This document shows, piece after piece, positions 44,139-54,459 of a stretch of DNA of 64,000 bases. Source of the DNA: Rhinatrema bivittatum (taxonomy: Eukaryota > Chordata > Amphibia > Gymnophiona > Rhinatrematidae); assembly GCF_901001135.1 (NCBI RefSeq), contig NC_042623.1, positions 194,914,583 through 194,978,582 on the forward strand. Direction: 5' to 3'. Under the pieces are notes generated by a model. It made no database searches. It had not been told where the DNA came from and worked only from the letters and a program-made list of their open reading frames with translations. Made by a program: the position numbers and the translations under genes. Position 1 is the stretch's first letter. Each line of letters opens with the position of its first letter.

Positions 44139-45503
44139 ACCAGCACGGCTTTACCCAGGGCAAGTCTTGCCTCACAAATCTGCTTTACTTTTTTGAAGGA
44201 GTTAATAAACATGTGGATAAAGGTGAACCAGTAGATATAGTATACTTGGATTTTCAGAAGGCGTTTGACAAAGTTCCTCATGAGAGGCTTCTAGGAAAAG
44301 TAAAAACTCATGGGATAGGTGGCAATGTCCTTTCGTGGATTGCAAACTGGCTAAAAGACAGGAAACAGAGAGTAGGATTAAATGGGCAATTTTCTCAGTG
44401 GAAGGGAGTGGACAGTGGAGTGCCTCAGGGATCTGTATTGGGACCCTTACTTTTCAATATATTTATAAATGATCTGGAAAGAAATACGACGAGTGAGATA
44501 ATCAAATTTGCAGATGACACAAAATTGTTCAGAGTAGTTAAATCACAAGCAGATTGTGATAAATTGCAGGAAGACCTTATGAGACTGGAAAATTGGGCAT
44601 CCAAATGGCAGATGAAATTTAATGTGGATAAGTGCAAGGTGATGCATATAGGGAAAAATAACCCATGCTATAATTACACAATGTTGGGTTCCATATTAGG
44701 TGCTACAACCCAAGAAAGAGATTTAGGTGTCATAGTGGATAACACATTGAAATCGTCAGTACAGTGTGCTGCGGCAGTCAAAAAAGCAAACAGAATGTTG
44801 GGAATTATTAGAAAGGGAATGGTGAATAAAACGGAAAATGTCATAATGCCTCTGTATCGCTCCATGGTGAGACCGCACCTTGAATACTGCGTACAATTCT
44901 GGTAGCCGCATCTCAAAAAAGATATAATTGCGATGGAGAAGGTACAGAGAAGGGCTACCAAAATGATAAGGGGAATGGAACAACTCCCCTATGAGGAAAG
45001 ACTAAAGAGGTTAGGACTTTTCAGCTTGGAGAAGAGACGACTGAGGGGGGATATGATAGAGGAGTTTAAAATCATGAGAGGTCTAGAACGGGTAGATGTG
45101 AATCAGTTATTTACTCTTTCAGATAGTAGAAAGACTAGGGGGCACTCCATGAAGTTAGCATGGGGCACATTTAAAACTAATCGGAGAAAGTTCTTTTTTA
45201 CTCAACGCACAATTAAGCTCTGGAATTTGTTGCCAGAGGATGTAGTTAGTGCAGTTAGTATAGCTGTGTTTAAAAAAGGATTGGATAAGTTCTTGGAGGA
45301 GAAGTCCATTACCTGCTATTAAGTTCACTTAGAGAATAGCCACTGCCATTAGCAATGGTAACATGGAATAGACTTTTTTTGGGTACTTGCCAGGTTCTTA
45401 TGGCCTGGATTGGCCACTGTTGGAAACAGGATGCTGGGCTTGATGGACCCTTGGTCTGACACAGTATGGCATTTTCTTATGTTCTTATGGCATTTTCTTA
45501 GGT
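44139..45503 (+). mobile_element. 5'-truncated CR1 LINE copy B
   Basis: The element starts within RT (QHGFTQGKSCLTNLLYFFEG, then VYLDFQKAFDKVPHERLLGK) and includes SGVPQGSVLGPLLFN, FADDTKLF, KFNVDKCKVMHIG and the C-terminal EKVQRRATKMIRG part (44933-45322). A single in-frame TAG at 44903-44905 (TCG in copy A) ends the frame before PHLKKD; the downstream frame is otherwise open to 45322. The tail shows TTCTTATG octamers (45473-45490), slightly scrambled at the end. DIRS sequence resumes with YALEF-type coding at about 45504. Confidence 0.85.
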
Positions 45504-46345
45504 TACGCATTGGAGTTTACTCGAGACCTGCCGGATCTGTACATAGTCTCTCCTTGCGGACACCGAAACGGGCTGCCATATGCCAGACTCTTGCCAGGCT
45601 TCAGGAGCTGGGGGCCATAGTCCCAGTCCCGGTGGAGGAACAAGGCGCCGGCCAGTATTCCATCTATTTCGTTGTGCCAAAAAAGGACAGTACCTGCCAT
45701 CCAATCTTGGACCTCAAGAGAGTCAACCAGGCCCTCAAGGTACCACATTTTCGGATGGAGACCCTGAGGGTGGTCATAGCAGCTGTTCGCTCCGGCAAAT
45801 ATCTGGCCTCTCTTGATTTGACGGAGGCTTACTTACACATCCCGATTCGGCGCGAGCATCAGAAGTATCTCCAATTCAACATTCTGGGCCAGCATTTCCA
45901 GTTCAGGGCTCTGTCCTTCGGCCTAGCCACAGCGCCGCACACTTTTACCAAGGTCATGGTGGTTGTGGCAGCCGTTCTCCAACAAGAAGGAGTCCTAGTC
46001 CATCCTTACCTGGTCGACTGGCTTGTGCGGGCCAAGTTGGAGACTCTCTGCAGGCTGGCAGTCGACCGGGTTCTTGCTCTCCTCATCTCTCTTGGGTGGA
46101 TAGTCAATTTCCCCAAAAGCAATCTGCAGCCCTCTGAGGTCTTGGAATTTCTGGGGGTGCGTTTCGATACCCGAGTCGGGAAGGTTTTCGTGCCGGACGC
46201 TTGGGCATTCAAACTGATGGATCAAGTGCGAAATCTCTCACTTCCTCTGTCTACAGCATGGGACGACCTCCAAGTTCTGGGGCCCATGGCTTCTACTATC
46301 GACCTAGTCACCTGGGCTTTTGCGCATATGCAATCATTACAGAAA
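45504..46345 (+). pseudogene. DIRS B reverse transcriptase, active-site Asp lost
   Basis: It is open from the CR1 junction to the LTR: YSIYFVVPKKDSTCHPILDL, RVNQALKVPHFRME, SLDLTEAYLHIPI, LSFGLATAPHTF, then VHPYLVDWLVRAKLE near 46003-46047. The DIRS consensus and elements A and C have YLDDWL; here the second residue of the pair is Val (YLVD), so one catalytic Asp is missing. The thumb continues (GWIVNFPKSNLQPSEVLEF) to FAHMQSLQK, where the LTR interrupts. Otherwise this is the best-preserved RT frame among the DIRS copies. Confidence 0.85.
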
Positions 46346-47411
46346 TGTTATGGTTAATGGTGCTTGGGTGGATCCTTGGACACTGTGGCAGCTGACCACG
46401 TCCAGGGGGGCAGTCCCGTGAGGGACCACGGTGTCAGGCTAGACTCTGGACACACAAACACAGATTTGAATCTTTTATTAAACAGTTTGAATGACCACCA
46501 GAGGTGGCAGTAGCAAGTAGTGATTGTAGAGCCCGGCTGGGCGCGTCGCACACATAACGCTGGAACAGCGGATCCTCTGCAGGGCAGTGCTGTAGTGGAA
46601 AGAGACTGAGAGTTATGAGCACACTATAAGGATAGCATTCAGAGTTCCAATGTAGAAATAGGAGAAGCTCCGAGACAGGGAGAGCAGGCCCTCGAGGAGC
46701 GAGTACCTGAACCCTTAGAGCAGAGAGACTCTAGCATTGTACTTACTTAGCAGTAACAAAGATTCCACTAGACGAGAGGTCTGGCAACAAGCAGAGAGCA
46801 GGCCCTCGAGGAGCGAGTACCTGATTCCAGTGAAGCAGTACTGTGGAGAGAGATGGTTTCTGTACTCACTGATGGTAGCTGTAAGTTAGTTCTTCCAAGT
46901 AGAAGGGTAGAGGTTGCAGGCAGCGACACAGGGAACATGGGCCCTCGAGGAGCGAGTACCGGTTTCCTGATAGCACCTGAAAGAAGCAAAGAGGCCCCCA
47001 AGGAGCGGGTACCCCGTTAGAGACCCCGAATGATAGTAAGAGTTCCAGATAGCACTGGAGTGGCAGAGTAGCTTAGGAACGGAGAGCGAATCCCATCCGT
47101 AAGAAATCCTGTTGCTAACTCAACGAGCTAGGAAATACTGTAGGCAGATATCCCAGAAGTAATGACGTCAGAACAGGGGGACGCCCCTGAGGTTCACGCC
47201 AACGTAGAGTTAAAGATGAGGGCAGCATGCGCGTGCGCCATAGAGGTACCTTGAAGGAGAATGGTGGGAGGCAGCATCAAAGCTGCTCCGGGAACACCGG
47301 AGAGAACGGCAAGCAGACGCCGCAGCGGCCATCAATCCAAGGTGAGCGGTAGGAGCCGAAAGTATAGAGAGGTAGCTGGGGCGAAGCCATCGAAGACCGA
47401 CAGATGCAACA
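46346..47411 (-). mobile_element. Solo LTR of family X in DIRS B
   Basis: 1066 bp, TGTTATGG...GCAACA ends, flanked by AGAAA (46341-46345) and AAAAA (47412-47416), a 5-bp duplication with one change. On the minus strand it has AATAAAAGA (complement of 46468-46476) as a polyadenylation signal. It contains four copies of GGCCCTCGAGGAGCGAGTACC-like words (46691, 46801, 46940, 46992), which in LTR orientation read GGTACTCGCTCCTCGAGGGC. The family also occurs at 51170 and 52428. Confidence 0.8.
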
Positions 47412-48330
47412 AAAAAGCTTTGCTATTCCGGAACAGTTTCGGATGATTCTCCTGCTCTCCAACTCTACCATCGCCAGCATACAATGGTGGCTATCGCTGA
47501 CGCACCTCCTGAGGGGAATGTCCCTACAGACTCCGCAGTGGATTGTAGTCACGACAGATGCCAGCCTCTCTGGGTAGGGAGCAGTCTTCCAGTCCCAGGC
47601 TACGCAGGGATACTGGGCCCCAGTCCAGTCCTGCTGGCACATCAATCGCCTGGAGGCCCGGGTGGTCCGCCTGGCTCTCAAGGTTTTTCTTCCTCTGATT
47701 TGCCATAAGGCGGTGCGAGTACTCTTGGATAACTCCACCATGGTGGCTTATATCAATCGACAGGAGGGCACCCGGCATCAACTGGCGGTCCTAGAAGCCA
47801 GCAAGCTCTTTGCCTGGGCAGAGCTTCACTTGGAGCGCCTAGCAGCCTCCCATATAGCGGGCAAGGAGAATGTGCAAGCTGATTTCCTGAGTTGTCAACG
47901 TCTCGATCCCGGCGAGTTGGAGTTATCAGACGGAGCGATGGATCTGATCATAGCAGGTGGGGTCTGCCTCACCTGGACCTGATGGCAACCTTGAGAAATG
48001 CCAAAGCTACCAGGTTCTTCAGCCGCTGGAGGGAGCACTGTTCGGAAGGAGTGGATGCACTAGTTCTTCCCTGGCCCCACGTCCTTCTGTACGTGTTTCC
48101 TCCTTGGCCTCTAGTGGGAAAAGTTGTCCAAAGAATAGATCCCCACAAGGGATCGGTCATCCTCGTGGCACCCGAATGGCCCCGCAGACCATGATTCGCG
48201 GATCTGGTAAACCTGGCGACGGACGGTCCTCTTCACCTCTGCCATCTTCCTCGCCTGCTCTTGCAAGGTCCCGTATTTTTCGATCAGGCGGATCGCTTCT
48301 GTCTAGCGGCCTGGCTTTTGAACGACGAAG
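47412..48330 (+). pseudogene. DIRS B RNase H and methylase-like region
   Basis: RNase H starts with VVTTDASLSG in a frame near 47545-47575, then VRVLLDNSTMVAYINRQEG and SHIAGKENVQADFLSCQRL (47662-47982). A frame shift leads to HLDLMATLRNAKATRFFS, LLYVFPPWPLVGKVV and VILVAPEWPRRP (47892-48194), the methylase-like block. At least three frame changes are present. Confidence 0.75.
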
Positions 48331-48369
48331 ACTAAGAAAGAAGGGATAGAAAGAGGAAGTTATATCCAC

Positions 48370-49300
48370 TCTGCTGCGAGCCTGTAAGCCGTCTGCCTCA
48401 CTTGCTTATGTCCGCGTTTTGGAAAGTTTTCGAAAATGTCTGTGCGGAATCGGGTGTCTCGGCTCGTTCAGCTCCGGTTTCTTTGATTCTTTCCTTCCTC
48501 CAGAAGGGCCTCTCCAAGGGTATTTCATTCAGCTCGTTGCGCGTCCAGGTGTCCGCTCTCGGCTCCCTCTTAGGCAACATTGATGGTTACGCGGTAGTAT
48601 CTCACCCGGATGTTGTCCGTTTCCTCAAGGGCTCCAAACATTTGAAGCTGCCCGTCCGGTCCACTTGTCCTTAATTTAGTCCTTCGGGCTCTCTGTGAGG
48701 CACCTTTCAAACCTCTCCGTCGGTCTACCCTTAAGGATTTGACGCTCAAGACCGTTTTCCTGGTTTCTATCTGCTCCGCCAGAAGGGTGTCGGAGATTCA
48801 AGCATTGTCCTATAGGGAGCCCTTCCTGCGGTTTTCTGATTCAGAAGTTTCTCTCAAGACTGTACCTTCTTTCTTGCTGAAGGTTGTTTCTTCTTTTCAT
48901 GTCAATCAGTCGGTGGAGCTTCCCGCGTTCTCTCCTGAGGATATAGCGAATACAGTTGGGAGTGATCTTCGCCGCCTTGATGTAAAACGCATTTTATTGC
49001 GTTACCTTCAGGTTACCAATGACTTCCGGGTCTCAGATCATCTTTTTGTCCTGTGGAGTGATCCAAATAGGGGCAACCAAGCTTCTAAGACCATGCTCGT
49101 GGTTGAAGGAGGCGATTTCGTCGGCCTATATCTGCCAAGGCCGGGCGGTTCCAGAGGGCCTAAAGGCTCATTCCTTGCATTCTCAGGCTACTTCTTGGGC
49201 AGAGAGTCAATCGGTCTCTCCGCAGGAAATCTGCAGGGCCACTATGTGGAAATCCCTGCATACCTTTGCTCGACATTACCGCCTTGATGTGCAGGCACCA
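48370..49300 (+). pseudogene. DIRS B tyrosine recombinase, catalytic Arg lost
   Basis: The N-terminal part reads VSLILSFLQKGLSKGISFSS and PDVVRFLKGSKHLKLPVRS (48402-48674). The catalytic part (48739-49090) has FLVSICSARRVSEIQALSYR with the first Arg, then AHSLHSQATSWAE (49168-49200) where element A has HSIRS: the second Arg of HxxR is His here. TFARHYRLD keeps the tyrosine. One frame shift lies near 49090. The mutated residue would abolish strand cleavage and joining even if the frame were intact. Confidence 0.8.
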
Positions 49301-49383
49301 GTGTTTGGTTCATTCGGTCGGCAGGTGCTTTGAGCAGGACTGTCTCGGTCCCACCCTCTGTATGGAAACTTTGGTACATTCCA

Positions 49384-49480
49384 CGGTCTGGACTGATCCG
49401 GGTACGTACAGGGAAAGGAAAATTAATTCTTACCTGTTAATTTTCATTCCTGTAGTACCACAGATCAGTCCAGACACCCT
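49384..49480 (+). repeat. DIRS B internal complementary region
   Basis: GGTCTGGACTGATCCGGGTA is the complement of the left end at 41744-41775. The following ACCTGTTAATTTTCATTCC and CCACAGATCAGTCCAGAC is the complement of the right end at 49800-49870. Confidence 0.75.
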
Positions 49481-49779
49481 TCCCTGTCTTTTCTGCCATC
49501 CACTCGAAGATCTTTTTGCAGGTTACTGGATGTTTTTCATCTGTGATTATCCTTAAAGATACCGGAAGCATCTGTTTTGATGACAATGGATATGCGATCA
49601 TATACAGAGTCCATTCAGTGTTTGCAGTTGTTTAGTTTTTGTGAGTTCTCTCGTTACTTGCTTGAGTTCTCTCGTTACTTGCTTGATCTTTTACTGGTTA
49701 TCTTTATTCTTAACTGCTTTGACAATAGTTATACTGAAGGGCTGCAGGGTATGCTCTGTCCGATAAAGGATACCCTTTC

Positions 49780-49872
49780 AGTTTTGGTCTGTCTCCATCT
49801 GCTAGACAAGTGGCTCAACCCACGGTCTGGACTGATCCGTGGTAGTACAGGAACGAAAATTAACAGGTAAGA
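49780..49872 (+). repeat. DIRS B right inverted terminal repeat
   Basis: TTTCAGTTTTGGTCTGTC and CATCTGCTAGACAAG, then CCACGGTCTGGACTGATCC and AAATTAACAGGTAAGAAC. It is the inverse of 41744-41850. LINE E resumes immediately afterwards. Confidence 0.75.
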
Positions 49873-51169
49873 ACTAACTTTCCTTTAACTGCTGATTGTG
49901 CAGCTGTATTGCCCCAGTTATGTCCAGGAGAATATAGAATATTTGTTCAGAGTAGGGAGGAGGGATGGACTGTGGGGTGGGCCTTATTCATAAGGAAAGT
50001 TGGGAGGTAGAGCAGATCATGTTACGTTCTGTTAAAGAGTGTGAATATTTGTTAGTGATGGTGGGTGGAAATTAGGTTCTGGGTTTGTTAGTGTTGTACT
50101 CTCCACCAGGATTCAGGGTGAGTAAGGGAGATGACTTTATAGAGTTTATGGGGGATGTGGCAGTATGATTTCCTTATCTAATTGTGGTAGAGGATTCTAA
50201 TCTGCATATGAAGGATCCCTCAGATGCATTAGCCAAGAGATTTATAGCCTCTGTGCCGATTCATAATAAAAGTCATGTATTGGATCTTGTTTTTGGTTCT
50301 GAGAGAATTTTAGAGGAAGGAGATTTGAGAATAGAAGGAAGTGAAGAAGTAGGGTAGTCAAACCATTGATTTATTTTTCTTTTTGTCCTTTAGAAGGAAA
50401 AAAGTCAGATAATGGTAAGAGGGTGCAGCGATCTAGGGGTAAAATTAATCCTGATGTGTTTTACCAGGAACGGAGCAAACCTAGATCACAGAATTTGACT
50501 GGATTAGTAAACTGGTGGAATACTAGTATTCTGGAAACTTTAGATAAAATGGCCCCAATAAAGGCTAGAAGTAGAAAGAGTAGGCCTTCTGCACCTTGGT
50601 TTTCACCAGAGTTGTGTGATCAGAGGAGGGTGGTTAGGAAAATGGGGGAAAATGGGTAAAATCACAAAGTATGGTTGATAAGCTTTTGTGATGTAAGAAA
50701 ACTAATAGGTATTATGGGAAGGTGGTAAGTACTGAAAAGCAGTTTTTGGGAGATAAAATTCTAGCTGCCGAAAACAAACCAAAAGAGATTTTGACTTTTA
50801 CATTCGGCTTTGGGTAGTGATTATTATCAGGAGTGGTTATTCCAGAGGAACGTCATGGAGGAGAGTTTTGTGGATTTTTGGAGTGATAAAATTCAGGAAT
50901 GTTGTGCTTCCCTATAAGTAGAGGGGACAGATTGGGATATTGGCTATTGTCTGGAGGAGCTAGGGTGGAGTAGTTTGGATTTACATCTTAAAGAAGAGAT
51001 GTTGGATTTGAAAGAATTTGTTCCAGTGGGGATAAAGGAACTGCGGGAGATGTTATTGACTTGTAAGTTTTTTCAGTTTCCCTTAGATCCTTGTCCTTTT
51101 TTGATAGACTTTGTCAAACAATTTGTTATTGCTATTACAGCAAATTAACTCTTTGCTGAACAGTGGTTG
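49873..51169 (+). pseudogene. LINE E endonuclease rest, linker and RT start
   Basis: The sequence resumes with ADCAAVLPQLCPGEYRIFVQ, then LVLYSPPGFRVS and VVEDSNLHMKD (the D-x-N motif of the endonuclease), SHVLDLVFGS and SNH near the expected SDH site. A linker follows with LDKMAPIKARSRKSRPSAPW (50547-50606) and WFSPEL. Then comes the pre-RT region up to 51169, where a solo LTR interrupts. Several stops (for example 50071 and 50167) show age. Confidence 0.6.
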
Positions 51170-52209
51170 TGTTATGAATTCTGCTAGGAGTTAGCAATCT
51201 GATGTCAATCTGTTAACAAAGCTCTGTGGTGAAGGCTGGGAGATAGCAATCTGTCAGAAATCTCTGTTGATAAAGCTGGTAGTAGCAATCTGTTGTTATT
51301 TAGAATAGTTGTGGGTGGATCCTTGGACCAGGGGCAGATGACCTCGCCGTCAGGGGAAATCCCGAGAGAGACCACTGGTCAGGCTTAGTGTAGGAGACAG
51401 ACACACACTAGTTCTTTTATTAGACAATATAGTAAACCACCAGAAGTGGATATAGTGAGCTGGAAGCGCCCGGCTGGGCTGTAGTCTCTCAAGTACTGGA
51501 ACAGCGATCCCCAGGTGGCTGAGCTGTAGAGAAACTAAGAAAGTGAGTAGTATGTATATGCAGAGTTCTGGAACAAGTCCTTGATGGTAACACTCACACA
51601 ATAGTCTCTTGAGGCAGCCCAGGAGATGGTATGCATTAGGCCCTCAAGGAGCGAGTACCTGTCCCAGGGAAAGCTCTGAGAGATAGATGGAAACTCACTG
51701 ATGTTATAAGCAGCGATGACTTCTTAGCAGAAGTGGTATTCAGGAGCAAATCCGGGACGTGGGCCCTCGAGGAGCGAGTACCAGTTCCGGACTACAACCT
51801 GAAAAGAAAAAGAGAGAGCGAGGCCCCTGAGGAGCGGGTACCTCTAGTGAAGTCAGAGGAGGCAGAGTAGCTAGGGTTGCGGAGAGCGAATCCCATCCGC
51901 AGCGACCAGGAGGAAGCTAGATAAACCAATCCCTTGCTAACTCGTCTTGTTAGCAAAAACTGATACCTTAAATATCTGGAGCTGGTGACGTCATCTCAGG
52001 GGGACGCCCCTGAGGTTCGCGCCAACGCTGGTACATCAGTCGGGCCGCGCGCCCTTAGCCATCTAATCAACATGGCGGCTTGCAGCATTGAGCTGGTCCG
52101 GGAATGGCATGGAGACGCCGCAGCAGCCAGCCCTCCATCAACCCCGAAGGGAGTCGCGAACAAGGTGAGGGAGGTGGAGCGGAGATGTCGAGCAGCGATG
52201 GACACAACA
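51170..52209 (-). mobile_element. Solo LTR of family X in LINE E (RT start)
   Basis: 1040 bp with TGTTATG...CACAACA ends and a perfect 5-bp duplication GGTTG (51165-51169 and 52210-52214). AATAAAAGA-type signal on the minus strand (51414-51422 complement). Words GGCCCTCAAGGAGCGAGTACC (51640) and GGCCCTCGAGGAGCGAGTACC (51761), then a third near 51811. Its left end shares TGGATCCTTGGAC with the copy at 46346. Clean boundaries make this the best-defined LTR in the window. Confidence 0.85.
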
Positions 52210-52427
52210 GGTTGTTTACCAGTTCAGCTGAAACAATCAGTGGTGACTCCAGTCTTGAAAAAGGCGACTATGAATAAGGGGTGCTGTGCAGGCTATTGTC
52301 CAGTGGCAAATAGCCTGTTGTTGGCCAAGGTCATTGAGAGAGCTGTATGCTCTCAATTATCCCTATATCTGAAGGAGATTAATGGGTTAGATGTATGTCA
52401 ATAAGGTTTTAAACATGACTACAGTAC
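52210..52427 (+). pseudogene. LINE E reverse transcriptase, first block
   Basis: QLKQSVVTPVLKKATMNKG, then YCPVANSLLLAKVIERAV and LYLKEINGLDVCQ, then GFKHDYST after a stop. These are RT blocks 1-2 of L2/CR1-group LINEs, flanked on both sides by solo LTRs. Confidence 0.7.
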
Positions 52428-53644
52428 TGTTATGACTGTCGGTCTCAGACGGCTGCGACCGATCCAATTCACGTCATGTGTTGCCTTGCTCTCCTCTTCG
52501 GGTCAACTCGCAGCTCGGGCTAGCTGCTACCACCGCCTACCTCTGGGTTCAAGCCTCCTCATGGTGGCCGGCACGCCGCCGCCACCCACGCTGACTCTGG
52601 GCCTTCCTAGACATGCGCGAGCGCCACCAGGCCTCCCTTTGAAGGCCCAATGGAGGGAACCTCAGGGGCATCCCAAACTGATGACATCACAAGGTTGGAG
52701 TTCATAAGCACCTCCCTTACCCCTTGCTAGCTGACTTGGCAATGGGTTCCTTCGCTACTGGTGCTTGCTACCATCTCCTCGGACCTGTGGTGCCTGTTCG
52801 GATCTACCTGCAGCTCTGGCTCGGGTACCCGCTCCTCGGGGGCCTGCTCGTGCTCCAGTTGGAGACCTAATCTCCTGGCTGCCCCGCTCCCTGGGGTAGT
52901 CCCTGCGCCTTCCAGAGACTCTGCCTGTCAGCTTCCCTGCTCCTCGAGGTTGTCCCTCGAACTACCTTACTGCTTTGGAGACTTGACCCTGCGCTTCCTC
53001 GCTCCTTGGGGCAGTGCCTACGCCAGTGACTGTGCTCCACGCTTCCCCGCTCCTTGGGGCAGTGCCTATGTTCTACACCAGTGACTGTACTCAGCACCTC
53101 CTCGCTCCTCAGGGTAGTGCCTCACTTCTCTACCAAGAGATTCCATCGTGCGCAGCCCCGCTCCTCGGGGCAGCTTACGTAACACTTTGGAGATTCGACT
53201 CGGGCTTCCCCGCTCCTCGGGTCAGCCTACATCATCACACCAGAGCCTCTCTAGCTACGCTGTCCTGCCCCTCGGGACAGTCTCTGGTGCATTCCTCCAG
53301 AAGTTCCTGTCTCGCGCGCCCCGCTCCTCGGGGCCTGCCTATCGCTTCTCTGTTGGAGGCTTCTACTCTGGTACGTGAATCTCCAGTGCCACCTGAGTAC
53401 TGTGTGTTTCCTCAGAACTGTGTCTCTTACCCCGCTCTTTGGGACCCCTCACAGTACTCTCTCTACTAGCTCCTTCGATCACGTAGCTGTGACGCAGGAT
53501 GCTCTACCTCTCGGCTACTACTGTTGTATCTCCTGCCACAGCTGACCTCGCCTCCCGACGGCGAGGATCTGTGGGGTTCCTCCCCGCAGGTGGTATCAAC
53601 CCTCACCTCAGGTCAAGGGTCCACGAAATCCACGAATTCTAACA
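52428..53644 (+). mobile_element. Solo LTR of family X in LINE E, longer form
   Basis: 1217 bp with TGTTATGACTG...TTCTAACA ends (TGTTA/TAACA inverted). The flanks AGTAC and CGTAT share only GTA, so the duplication is decayed or the edge is off by a base. It holds about ten degenerate copies of CCCCGCTCCTCGGGGC at roughly 50-bp spacing between 52825 and 53450, more than its two sisters. U5 ends with CTCAGGTCAAGGGTCCACG. It lies in the opposite orientation to the other two copies. Confidence 0.75.
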
Positions 53645-53826
53645 CGTATGGAGACAGTGTTACTAGCCATCCAGGAAGAGGTTTTGTATTGTAGGGAGAA
53701 AGCAGAATCAGTGTTTTTGATTATTTTAGATTTATCTAATGCCTTTGATCTGGTGGATCATACCCTCTTATTGGAGAGGTGTGAGGAAGTAGATCTGAAG
53801 GAGCAGGTTTTAACTTGATTGGATTT
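53645..53826 (+). pseudogene. LINE E reverse transcriptase, LDLSNAFD block
   Basis: METVLLAIQEEVLYC, then FLIILDLSNAFDLVDHTLLL (block A with the first catalytic Asp) and EEVDLKEQVLT. It is cut at 53826 by the hAT MITE. Confidence 0.7.
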
Positions 53827-54459
53827 TAGGGATATGAATCGGGCTTCGGATGATTGAAAATATCATCGATATTTTCAAAATCGTCAGAAATTGGGGGCTC
53901 CCCCAAAACGATAGGAAAACCCCACGATATTGTTCGTGGGGGTTCTCTTATCATTTTGGGGGAGGGTGGGAAAAACAGCACACAAAAATAACCCCTAAAC
54001 TTACCCCAACCCTTTAAAACTAATCCCTTAGCTTCCCCCACCCTCCCGACCCCCCAAAAAACTTTTTATAGGTACCTGGTGGTCCAGTGGGGGTCCCGGG
54101 AGCCATCTCCCGCTCCCGGGCCGTCGGCTGCCACTAATCAAAATGGCGCCGATGGCCTGTCACATGTCTGTCACATGGTAAGGGCAAAGGGCCATAGGCG
54201 CCATTTTGATTAGTGGCAGCCGACGGCCTGGGAGCGGGAGATCGCTCCCGGGACCCCCACTGGACCACCAGGTACCTATAAAAAGTTTTTGGGGGGGTCG
54301 GGAGGGTGGGGATTAGTTTTAAAGGGTTGGGGTGGGTTTTTTGTTTATCAGCTTGGGCGCAGCCGATAAACAAAACCGCGATCGGGCCGGACGAAAAAAA
54401 AAACACGATGTGAATCGGAACCGGAATTGAACCGATTCTGGTTCCGATTCACATCTCTA
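53827..54459. mobile_element. Foldback hAT-type MITE in LINE E
   Basis: 633 bp, ends TAGGGATATGAATCGG and (inverted) TAGAGATGTGAATCGG, with a perfect 8-bp duplication TTGGATTT (53819-53826 and 54460-54467); 8 bp is the hAT target size. The interior is a long inverted repeat: arms about 54000-54148 and 54192-54345 (for example TAGGTACCTGGTGGTCC at 54068 versus its complement near 54270). It has no transposase, so it needs one in trans. Confidence 0.8.

Larger units (their letters stand above)
41744..49872 (+). mobile_element. DIRS retrotransposon B, near full length, interrupted twice
   Basis: The left inverted end at about 41744 (CTGTACGTACCC, ATCAGTCCAGACCATGAG) and the right end at 49780-49872 are partners, with an internal complementary region at 49384-49480, as in element A. 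The gene order is ORF1, RT, RNase H with methylase-like region, and tyrosine recombinase. It is interrupted by CR1 copy B (44139-45503) between ORF1 and RT and by a solo LTR (46346-47411) after the RT. It inserted into the endonuclease region of LINE E, right after the TESW motif. An (AAAT)n microsatellite at 42000-42033 lies in its 5' region. Confidence 0.85.
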
